From assembly GCF_002197845.1 (NCBI RefSeq), contig NZ_NIDE01000004.1, forward strand, positions 620,001 through 684,000: 64,000 nucleotides of DNA, in the 5' to 3' direction. Below are positions 56,796-64,000 of this stretch, one piece after another. Position numbers and translations under genes: made by a program. The notes below the pieces were generated by a model. It searched no databases. It was given only the letters and a program-made list of their open reading frames with translations, and was not told where the DNA came from. Positions within the stretch are counted from its first letter, which is position 1. Every line of letters begins with the position of its first letter. This stretch comes from Fimbriiglobus ruber (GTDB lineage Bacteria; Planctomycetota; Planctomycetia; Gemmatales; Gemmataceae).

Positions 56796-59700
56796 ATGCC
56801 AAGAGCCAACTCCCCGATCGACGCCCAGGCGACCGACCCCCGCGGGTTCCTCATCCCACCCGTCCGCTCCTTCTCCGCACTCTACAACCTGTTCTCCCGG
56901 ACCTACTCGTACAGGTGGGACGAGGCCGTCCGGGCCGGCCGCAGGAATGCCCAGGCGATGCGGCGGGATGCCTACCTGGCGGCGCTGGAGCAGGAGCGGG
57001 TGTTGCCACTCACTCGGTGGCCGTGGGAGGTCGAGGCCGACCCCGACGACACCGATCTCGCCAATCCGAAAGATCCGTACTCCGAAGACCGCGAGCGGGT
57101 TCGCCGACTGTTGCAAGCTTGCTGTCGCCGGACCCCCAGCCCGCCCCAATTGCTGACCGCCCTCGGGTCGGCCGTCTTCTTCGGACGATCCGGCGCCCAA
57201 CTGGCGTGGACGCAAGACACGGTTGGTGGCGAACCCCGGTGGGTCGTCCGGGCGTGGGAGCCGGTCCACGGGGACGCCATCCAGTACGACTGGGACGGCA
57301 CCCCGGGCATCACCATCCGGCCCGGCGACACCGGCGCGTTCCCGCCCGACGACGTGAAACTATGGGACGGCGGGACGCTGCTGGCGATGCTCCGCCGGCC
57401 CCACCTCCGCCAGCGGTTCATCCTGCATGCGCACAAGCGGGAAGCCGCCGACTACTGGCAGCCGGAGATGGCCGGGCGGTCGCACGGCGTCGGCCTCCGG
57501 GACTACGTGTACTGGGCGTGGTGGCTGCGGGACGAGATGCTCTCCTGGCTGACCGACTACATGGAGAAGGTCGGCAGCATGGGTCTGCTGCTCTTCTACT
57601 ACGAGGACGGCAACCCGGCCGCCGAGGCGTCGGCCAAGCAGGCGGCGGCCGACGCCCGGGGCAAGAGCGCCCTGGCGGTGCCGGTCCCCCGCGGGCGGGA
57701 CAAGGACGCGGCCAAGGTGGAGGTCATTGCGGCCCAGACGGCCGGCGCCCAGTTCCTGGTCGACATGGTCGACCGGTATTTCGAGCGGCACATCGAGCGG
57801 CTTTACGTCGGCCAGTCATTATCCGCTGGGACCGTGGGGAGCGGGCTCGGCGGGTCGGGCGTCGCCGCCCTGCACGCGGACACCAAGTTCAACCTCCTGG
57901 CGTGGGACGCCGACAACCTGGGCGAGACCCTGACCCGCGACCTAGTCGGCGTCCTCCAGCATCTCAACTTCCGGGACGCCCGCTGGCGATACCGATGGGC
58001 GTTCCGGCTGCCCGACCCGGACGCCAAAGACAAGCTCGACGCACTCGTGAAGGCAGCCAACCTGCCGGGGGCCAAGCTGACGTTCAAAGCGGACGAAGTG
58101 CGGGCCTTAGTCGGGCTGACCAAGCCCGGCCCAGGCGACGAGATCGTCGGCGGCGACCCGGCGGCGGCCAGCGGGGCGGACCCAATGGGATATGCGCAGG
58201 ACTCGCCCCACGCCCCGCGGGGCGGAATCGCCCTGAAGGGTAAGCACTTCCTCGGCGGCCAATTTATACCAGACGGCGACGGAGCAAGCGTTGTTAGACC
58301 CGGTCGATTATTTGTCCCGCCAACCGACCGCACGATGGAAGTTGCCACACCACTTGATCCGCAGGACGGGAGCCCAGTACGTCTCAACAATCAACATCCG
58401 AATAACTGGAACTGGGGCATTGTTCGTGACCAGCGGGCACGAGCCCGACAGCTTGAGGATAAAGGAATACGTCGCACGCCAGCCGAGAAGGAGGAACTCG
58501 AGAGGCTGCGGAAAGAAGAGGTCTCAAGGCAAGGTCAGCTGAAGATATTTGGACTACCGAGCACTTACGACCCCGACACGCTTCAAAGCGAGCGGAAGGT
58601 CGAGCGAATGATGGGCAAGATGCAACAACAGCTAGAAATGGGACAAATCCCGGATACGCGCAAGATCGAGCGAAGCGTCGAGCGGGAGTTCGGAAGAAAG
58701 TATCCTCTGGATGACATGTCGGCGGCCGCGAAGATCGTCGCGAGCGGGAAAATTCTGCTGGAGAGCGACCTGTTCACGGAGGCGTTCAAGGCGCAGATCC
58801 GGGCCGTGCTGACATCCGAAAACCTCGTCTTCATGGGCGGGTTTGCGATTGCCCATTTCACCCCGATAGGCCCGCTCACGGACGTGGCGGCCGCCATTCT
58901 GGCTTCACTCGGATTGGCAAAAGACGTTATCGAAGCAGAGGTCAAATTAACGGCATTCATCTTCAAAGCGGCGTTCGCCGAGACGGAAGAAGAATTACAG
59001 GATGCGGCCGCGGACCTTGCGGATGCCCTGGCCATCGGGGCCAAGAACGTGGCTCTGATGGCCGCCGTCAAAGCGTTCCGTGCCACCTTCTGTTTCCTCT
59101 CGGGAACCAAGGTTGAGACGGCTAACGGGTTCCGCGCGATCGAAGACGTGCGGCCGGGGGACCGGGTGTGGGCGTTCGATTTTGACCGCAGAGAGTGGCG
59201 ATTGTGCGTGGTTCGACAATCTCTCGGGCACGAATACACCGGCCCCGCGGTTCGGGTTTGTATTGGCGAAGAATGGGTCACGGCTACGGAGGAGCATCCT
59301 TTCTGGGTGACGGACGGATGCGTGCTGTCTGCCCGCCCGCACCCAGACCATTTGCCCACGACGCCGACGTGGAGTCATCATTCCGGGCGCTGGGTCGCGG
59401 CCAAAAACCTCCGGGTCCGGGACTCTCTGTTGTGCCGTGGCGACGCGAGTAATCGGGTGACCGCGGTCGAACACTGCCGCATGTCGGCCACCGTACATAA
59501 TCTGCAAATCGAGAATTTGCATACTTTTGCCGTCGCGTCGTCGGCGGCACTCGTTCACAACGCCGGCGCAACGAATCCTATCCGGAATAAATGGAATGAA
59601 TTTCTGAAACGGAAGAAAGCCGAGGGCACGGCGCGCGGTGATAAGAAGCCGCTCTCGGTCGAGGAATTACGCAAAGAGTATCTGGCTGCCAGAATCGAGA

Positions 59701-60431
59701 CGCAGAAGATTACGTTCGAGGGGTTACAAGCTCGTGCGGATAAACTTCGGGTGGGTGAGGAAAGCCTACGATATCACGAGAAACTGTTCGGCGAGGCAAA
59801 AACCGTTGCCGATCGAGAAGGTCTCCTGGAAAACTACCGGAAAGTGTTGGATCGTCGCGAAGAACACAACCCGTTACCCAGGGTGGCAACGGTAGCAAAA
59901 GGGCGAATGTATGACCGACTTCCTGTAGACGGTGCGATGGGAAAATGGATTAAAGGCACAAGCGGAGATGGCATATACCGAACAAACGATCTGCGGATAC
60001 GTGAAGCGATGGCCAAGGACGGGAAGATTCCAGAATACGTGGATGTCGAATTCGTCGGAGGCGCGCCGAAGTTCGATCCGTTTGTTCAGGAACTTGGCGG
60101 CGTTCGCGGGCAGATAAACATCAAACTGGATGTAGACTCCAATGTCGGAACGCGCACCAGATCGGACCAGGATTTTGCAGAAGCAGACAGATGGCTCGCA
60201 AACCGTCTCAACGAAAAGGGTTTGTCCCATCCCTCTGGAAAGCCGTGGTCGCAAACAGCCGTCAAAGAATGGCGAAAGGAGAACAAACTTACATGGCACC
60301 ATCACGAGAATATGACTACAATGCAACTCGTGGCCGAGAGTTTAAATAATTTCATCCGTCATATTGGCGGGCGGACTCTACTAGATGAAACGTTCGTCCC
60401 GCCTCTTCCCGGCCGAAAACCGAAGGAGTAG
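56796..60431 (+). CDS. Phage portal-like protein fused to HINT domain and C-terminal nuclease toxin
   Basis: The 1211-residue product has four regions. Residues ~1-475 resemble DUF935 (Mu gp29-like) portal proteins (YRWDEAVRAGRRNAQAMRRD, VYWAWWLRDEMLSWL, DMVDRYFERHIERLYVGQSL). A KGKHFLGGQFIP linker at ~481 leads to a helical pre-toxin region (~500-765). A HINT domain runs 766-922: nucleophile Cys766 in CFLSGTKVETANGFRAIEDV, TATEEHPFWV, NLQIENLHTFAV and terminal His921-Asn922 (ALVHNA). The released tip (923-1211) ends with LTWHHHENMTTMQLVAESLN at 1165-1184, the WHH motif of HNH/endonuclease VII-fold toxins. The tip is visibly more AT-rich than the portal part. ATG 56796 starts MPRANSPIDA; a TTG at 56769 is possible. 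DNase or RNase activity is inference. Confidence 0.85.
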   Translation: MPRANSPIDAQATDPRGFLIPPVRSFSALYNLFSRTYSYRWDEAVRAGRRNAQAMRRDAYLAALEQERVLPLTRWPWEVEADPDDTDLANPKDPYSEDRERVRRLLQACCRRTPSPPQLLTALGSAVFFGRSGAQLAWTQDTVGGEPRWVVRAWEPVHGDAIQYDWDGTPGITIRPGDTGAFPPDDVKLWDGGTLLAMLRRPHLRQRFILHAHKREAADYWQPEMAGRSHGVGLRDYVYWAWWLRDEMLSWLTDYMEKVGSMGLLLFYYEDGNPAAEASAKQAAADARGKSALAVPVPRGRDKDAAKVEVIAAQTAGAQFLVDMVDRYFERHIERLYVGQSLSAGTVGSGLGGSGVAALHADTKFNLLAWDADNLGETLTRDLVGVLQHLNFRDARWRYRWAFRLPDPDAKDKLDALVKAANLPGAKLTFKADEVRALVGLTKPGPGDEIVGGDPAAASGADPMGYAQDSPHAPRGGIALKGKHFLGGQFIPDGDGASVVRPGRLFVPPTDRTMEVATPLDPQDGSPVRLNNQHPNNWNWGIVRDQRARARQLEDKGIRRTPAEKEELERLRKEEVSRQGQLKIFGLPSTYDPDTLQSERKVERMMGKMQQQLEMGQIPDTRKIERSVEREFGRKYPLDDMSAAAKIVASGKILLESDLFTEAFKAQIRAVLTSENLVFMGGFAIAHFTPIGPLTDVAAAILASLGLAKDVIEAEVKLTAFIFKAAFAETEEELQDAAADLADALAIGAKNVALMAAVKAFRATFCFLSGTKVETANGFRAIEDVRPGDRVWAFDFDRREWRLCVVRQSLGHEYTGPAVRVCIGEEWVTATEEHPFWVTDGCVLSARPHPDHLPTTPTWSHHSGRWVAAKNLRVRDSLLCRGDASNRVTAVEHCRMSATVHNLQIENLHTFAVASSAALVHNAGATNPIRNKWNEFLKRKKAEGTARGDKKPLSVEELRKEYLAARIETQKITFEGLQARADKLRVGEESLRYHEKLFGEAKTVADREGLLENYRKVLDRREEHNPLPRVATVAKGRMYDRLPVDGAMGKWIKGTSGDGIYRTNDLRIREAMAKDGKIPEYVDVEFVGGAPKFDPFVQELGGVRGQINIKLDVDSNVGTRTRSDQDFAEADRWLANRLNEKGLSHPSGKPWSQTAVKEWRKENKLTWHHHENMTTMQLVAESLNNFIRHIGGRTLLDETFVPPLPGRKPKE

Positions 60432-60929
60432 ATGACAATTATGAATAACAAATACGATCCTATAATGCAGAAAATCAATTATTTCTGCATTATAGGAGAG
60501 CCTGTTCTCTTGCAGGCGGACGACATCCGCCGTTTCGAGAAAGCAATCGGATTCATATTGCCAGTAGATTACAAAACATTTCTTGCCAAGTACGGATTTA
60601 CAGCTGGAAGAGGTGATACGCGATTCGGAAATCTTGACAATCCAACTCAGGAAGAAAGTTCTGTCGATGTGTTTTATGGACTCAAAGCCGATGATAGTTA
60701 CGATTTATTGGGCGTACGAGAGTCGTTTGGCGACATTCTTCCCGCCCACTTCCTACCTATAGCAACTAGCCCGGGTGGCCAAATTGTTCTCTGTTTGTCG
60801 GGCGACGACCAGGGGCGTGTTTACTGGTGGCCACCGCACCGCGGTTCGCCAGACCCGTATGACGACCTCGAACTGATTGCGTACAACTTCGATACGTTCG
60901 TGCGCTCACTCCGGACCCGCGAGGAATGA
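60432..60929 (+). CDS. SUKH (SMI1/KNR4)-type immunity protein 1
   Basis: The 165-residue product has IRRFEKAIGFILPVDYKTFL followed by AKYGFTAGRG, the leading signature of SMI1/KNR4-fold immunity proteins, and a C-terminal VLCLSGDDQGRVYWWPPHRG strand pair. No signal peptide, so cytosolic. Its ATG directly abuts the toxin stop, with AAGGAG inside the toxin's last codons, so it is translationally coupled. It most likely binds and neutralises the WHH tip of the upstream protein. The low GC relative to the genome supports transfer together with the tip. Confidence 0.88.
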   Translation: MTIMNNKYDPIMQKINYFCIIGEPVLLQADDIRRFEKAIGFILPVDYKTFLAKYGFTAGRGDTRFGNLDNPTQEESSVDVFYGLKADDSYDLLGVRESFGDILPAHFLPIATSPGGQIVLCLSGDDQGRVYWWPPHRGSPDPYDDLELIAYNFDTFVRSLRTREE

Positions 60930-61074
60930 TCTAACGGTATATCGCATTAATTCTACGCCACACTATGCGGCACTATGCGGGCAACGGAAAGTTTCTGTTT
61001 GTACCGAAAGTGTTGCGTGGCAAGATAGGTCATGCTAATGTCGAATTTGTGGGTTAATACCGGAGGTAGGGGAA

Positions 61075-61581
61075 ATGAATGAACTTAAGCATCACTTGGA
61101 AATGCTGGGCATATCCTCATTTAGATCAGATCGATTCGGTCCCTCGACGCCTGAAGAGTTGGCTGCCCTTGAGGGTGAACTCGGAATTCATTTGCCACAT
61201 GTATATCATTGGATATGCCTAGCCTATGGCAAATTCTTGCTAGTCTGTATCGATTCGAAAGGTGACGACGGATCGTTGTACTCATTCGGCTCATGGATAG
61301 ACGCGCGCGCCGCGTTGGCACACGTCAAATCTCCACCCGATGAATTTTCCCCGGATTGCCTTGCCGTCTCAGATGACGGACTCGGCAATTATCACTGCCT
61401 GGGGATAAGGGGACACCGAAGGGGGAAAGTGTACTTTTGGATTCACGATATTGGTTGGGGGCCTGTCGCCGAAGAGTATGTTTCAAAAGGGATGCCTGCC
61501 CCAGATGGCATTGCTACACCATGCTTTCATTTTATTTCTGAGGACATTCACAGAATTATAATGTCATTTGTGTCATATTAA
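61075..61581 (+). CDS. SUKH (SMI1/KNR4)-type immunity protein 2
   Basis: The 168-residue product has STPEELAALEGELGIHLPHV and YHWICLAYGKFL at the N-terminus, then CLGIRGHRRGKVYFWIHDIG, the same SMI1/KNR4 pattern as the preceding gene but divergent in sequence. GGAGG precedes the ATG. It lies 145 bp after immunity gene 1, AT-rich like it. It could be an orphan immunity gene against another toxin tip, as is common behind polymorphic toxins, or a second partner of the same toxin. Confidence 0.78.
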   Translation: MNELKHHLEMLGISSFRSDRFGPSTPEELAALEGELGIHLPHVYHWICLAYGKFLLVCIDSKGDDGSLYSFGSWIDARAALAHVKSPPDEFSPDCLAVSDDGLGNYHCLGIRGHRRGKVYFWIHDIGWGPVAEEYVSKGMPAPDGIATPCFHFISEDIHRIIMSFVSY

Positions 61582-61639
61582 TAATAACAAAAATAATAGC
61601 AGCCATAAATTGATCAATAGATCATATGCACAAGAGGCG

Positions 61640-62075
61640 ACGGCACTTGCGCCCGCTTCACAGCATCGTTAATCAGGCGGGAAGAGCCCTTCCACGCTTG
61701 GGGGGACCGAATCGTCGTTACCCCGCAGAACGTAGCCGCGTTCTGGAACGTTTGCACGCGTCTCGCCACGAACAGGGGAGATTACGGGCTCGGCATCGCG
61801 GAAACGGGCCGCCGGCTCAAGATCGTTGAAGCCGTACTCACAGTCCTTTCCGAACTGCCCGCGCTTACCGTCTCCGGCGAGCTCTGGTCGTCACCCACGC
61901 CGTTTGAGGGAAGCAAGTTCACGATGCCCGCCTCGTGGCACTGAAGCGGGCCCACGGAATCACCCACATTTTGACAATCAACAGTTCAGACTTTACGCGC
62001 TACCCGGGCTTTATCCCACTTGACCCCGGAACCCTCGTTCACCCTCAACCACCGCCCGCGGTTTCCAACCCGTAA
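61640..62075 (+). pseudogene. PIN-domain (VapC-like) toxin remnant, frameshifted
   Basis: One frame reads IVVTPQNVAAFWNVCTRLAT and IAETGRRLKIVEAVL, the middle of VapC-type PIN proteins. The adjoining frame, from ~61907, reads GKQVHDARLVALKRAHGITH, then ILTINSSDFTRYPGF to the stop at 62075, the C-terminal acidic motifs. The N-terminal first Asp region is missing. It is a dead toxin-type gene; no antitoxin is visible. The surrounding 61582-62297 has nothing else. Confidence 0.7.
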
Positions 62076-62297
62076 GTTGTTCCGAATCCCGAGAATAGTT
62101 CGCCGTAGGGTTGACCTTTCGGCCCGATGTCGGGCGCATCAGTAGGCAACTTCATTCCCGACGGATCGTTCGCCCACTTTCCCGAGCTACTCTTTCAGCG
62201 GGGAAGACACTGTTCGGCCGCGCGGCGAGTGACCTGCGGCGTGAAAGACGCTATTTTAGTTATGCATTCATACGGACTGCACTAGCGGGATACGTCC

Positions 62298-63857
62298 ATG
62301 TCCGATCCGGCGCCGACGACCTTTCTGCCCGATGGCGCACCGGCCCCACCGAGCGCGACGGGCTCCGAGGCCCATTTGTGGTCGAAGACCCCGTCGTTCT
62401 CGCAGCCGGCTCCGTCCGGCTCGGACCGGTTGCCGGCGGAGTGGGGCGAGTACGGCGGCGTCGAGCACGTCGCGGACGGCGGGATGGGCGCCGTCTACAA
62501 GGCCCGGAACCGCCGCCTGAACCGCGTCGAGGCGGTCAAGGTGGTGCTGTCCGGCCGATTCGCCGGGACCCGTCAGATCGAGCGGTTCCGGTTCGAGGCC
62601 GAGGCCGCCGCCGCCCTCGACCACCCGAACATCGTGCCCGTGTACGGGGTCGGTGAGGTCGGCGGTATTCCTTATTTCGCGATGAAGTGGATCGAGGGCG
62701 GGGACCTCGCCCGGTATGCCGCCGGCATCCGCCACGACCCGCGGGCGATCGCCGGGGTAATGGCCAAGGTCGCCCGCGCGGTCAACCACGCGCACCGGAT
62801 GGGGATTCTCCACCGCGACCTCAAGCCGTCCAACGTCCTCGTGGACGCCGACGGCGACCCGCACGTCACCGACTTCGGGCTCGCCAAACGTGCCGACGCC
62901 AGTGAGGGAATGACGGTCACCGGGGCCGTCGTCGGGACGCCGAGTTACATGGCCCCCGAGCAGGCACGGGGCGACCGGGGGCTCACCACGGCGGTCGACG
63001 TGTACGGGATCGGGGCGATCCTGTACGAGGTCCTGACCGGCCGCCCGCCGTTCACCGGGCGGGCGCTAACGGAAGTCATCAAGCGGGTCGCCGGCGATCC
63101 CCCGATCCGGCCGTCGGACCTCGACCCGGCGGTGAACAGCGACCTCGAAGCCGTCTGCCTCAAGTGCCTGGAGAAAGACCCGCGGGACCGGTACATTTCC
63201 GCCCGGGTGGTGGCCGAAGACCTCGAACGCTGCGCGCGGGGCGAGCCGGTGTCGGTCCGCCCGCCTGGGCTGTGGGAGTGGGCCCAGCGGGAGGTGTCGA
63301 AGACGCCGCCGCACTTCCCCGGGTACGTGTGGGAGGTGAAGATCTGGTTCGGCGCCATCATCGCGGCGAGCCAGACGGGCGTCTTCGCGCTAGCCCGGGC
63401 CGGGTGGGACGTGGCGTGGGTGTGGGGTTCGTTCGTCGGGGCGTGGGCCACCGCCGCGGTCGCGCTCTGGTGGTACATGGCCGCCCGGTTCACCCGCCTC
63501 CCGGCCACCGAGCAGCACTCGGTGATGATCGCGGTCGGGCACATCCTCGCCCAGATCGCGCTGACCGCGGCCGTCCTCCCGTGGACCGGCCCGGCCGATC
63601 TCGCTCTGGCGATCTACCCGGCCATGACGGCGATCAGCGGCTTCTCGTTATTCGTGGTGGGTACGACCCACTGGGGCCGGTTCTACTGGTTCGGGCTGGC
63701 TATCACCGCGCTGGCCCCGGTCTGCGCCGCATGGCCGGCGGCCGGCCCGCTGTTGTACGGGTGGGCGCTGGCGGCGTGCATGTGGTACTGGGCGTACGCG
63801 GTGAAAGTGACGTTCGGCACGGTCCCGCCCGAGGCGGCGGACGGGCTGAACGGGTAA
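62298..63857 (+). CDS. Ser/Thr protein kinase with C-terminal membrane helices
   Basis: The 519-residue product has a Pro-rich N-terminus (~1-45), then a Hanks-type kinase (~52-320): degenerate glycine loop VADGGMGAVYKAR, Lys in EAVKVVLSG, HRDLKPSNVLV, TDFGLAKRAD, APEQARGDRG and DVYGIGAILYEVLTGRPPF. The last ~200 residues form four to five membrane helices (AAVALWWYMAARF, HILAQIALTAAVLPW, WALAACMWYWAYAVKV). This is the common planctomycete kinase layout with the catalytic domain in the cytoplasm. Target unknown; it stands before another exported protein gene. Confidence 0.93.
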   Translation: MSDPAPTTFLPDGAPAPPSATGSEAHLWSKTPSFSQPAPSGSDRLPAEWGEYGGVEHVADGGMGAVYKARNRRLNRVEAVKVVLSGRFAGTRQIERFRFEAEAAAALDHPNIVPVYGVGEVGGIPYFAMKWIEGGDLARYAAGIRHDPRAIAGVMAKVARAVNHAHRMGILHRDLKPSNVLVDADGDPHVTDFGLAKRADASEGMTVTGAVVGTPSYMAPEQARGDRGLTTAVDVYGIGAILYEVLTGRPPFTGRALTEVIKRVAGDPPIRPSDLDPAVNSDLEAVCLKCLEKDPRDRYISARVVAEDLERCARGEPVSVRPPGLWEWAQREVSKTPPHFPGYVWEVKIWFGAIIAASQTGVFALARAGWDVAWVWGSFVGAWATAAVALWWYMAARFTRLPATEQHSVMIAVGHILAQIALTAAVLPWTGPADLALAIYPAMTAISGFSLFVVGTTHWGRFYWFGLAITALAPVCAAWPAAGPLLYGWALAACMWYWAYAVKVTFGTVPPEAADGLNG

Positions 63858-63938
63858 CTCTGGGACGGTTGGGCTTGCGGAGCGGGCACCGATCTTCCCA
63901 CAATCGGACAGTTCTCCCAACTCGGAAGGAGTCCGATT

Positions 63939-64000
63939 ATGGCCCGAGCCGTCTGGTACCCGACTCTCGTGGCGGGTGTCGCGTTGGTCACGGTCGCCGT
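63939..64000 (+). CDS. Start of a protein cut by the window edge
   Basis: ATG 63939 is preceded by GGAAGGAG. The first residues MARAVWYPTLVAGVALVTVA look like a signal peptide or membrane anchor. Nothing more can be said. Confidence 0.65.
   Translation, partial: MARAVWYPTLVAGVALVTVA

Overview
The window looks like chromosome of a Gemmataceae-type planctomycete. Signs are DUF1559 prepilin-like proteins (9677-10594, 12176-13339), a secreted protein resembling Gemmata-specific paralogue families (15284-15664), a Ser/Thr kinase fused to a formylglycine-generating-enzyme-like domain, a kinase with C-terminal membrane helices, a fused aroDE gene, an ompH-lpxC run and high GC throughout. I cannot name a species.

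Layout. 1-8.9 kb: a broken IS630 transposase abuts a large 5'-truncated, frameshifted surface adhesin with 16 tandem 258-bp Ig-like repeats, followed by a decayed transposase and palindromes. 8.9-20.3 kb: a lipoprotein, two DUF1559 genes around a PepSY-type membrane protein, macro-domain, VOC and small secreted proteins, then a minus-strand housekeeping run (rpmG, aroDE, aroK, prepilin peptidase, hisH). 20.8-39.4 kb: kinase-FGE fusion, phosphoesterase, nucleoside phosphorylase-like protein, PAS histidine kinase/receiver (frameshifted), DEAD-box helicase, cytochrome c-like protein, a DUF433/DUF5615-type pair, gamma-glutamyltransferase, S1C protease with a receiver-like protein, and an FGGY kinase. 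Four long foldback palindromes lie between these genes.

39.5-49.3 kb is a very large CRISPR array: 71 near-identical 37-38 nt repeats plus one degenerate end repeat, with no cas gene in the window. It is split into four blocks by an ISKra4-like element, a frameshifted IS701-like element and an IS5-like element, and one spacer holds a 218-bp MITE. Every insertion lies in a spacer and has a recognisable target duplication, so the original spacers of 37, 38, 37 and 40 nt can be rebuilt. Repeat 3' end sequence and the decayed left-end repeat both indicate transcription on the minus strand, with the leader at 49301-49500. Two spacers come from the same source, offset by 6 nt.

50-56 kb: ompH, lpxC and a Gfo/Idh/MocA oxidoreductase on the minus strand, then a lipoprotein and a GT87-like membrane protein. 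56.8-61.6 kb holds what I consider the most unusual gene system: a 1211-residue protein joining a phage portal (DUF935-like) domain to a HINT autoprocessing domain and a C-terminal WHH-type nuclease tip, followed directly by two SUKH (SMI1/KNR4)-type genes that look like immunity proteins. No other phage gene is nearby. A frameshifted PIN-domain gene, a Ser/Thr kinase and the start of another exported protein close the window.
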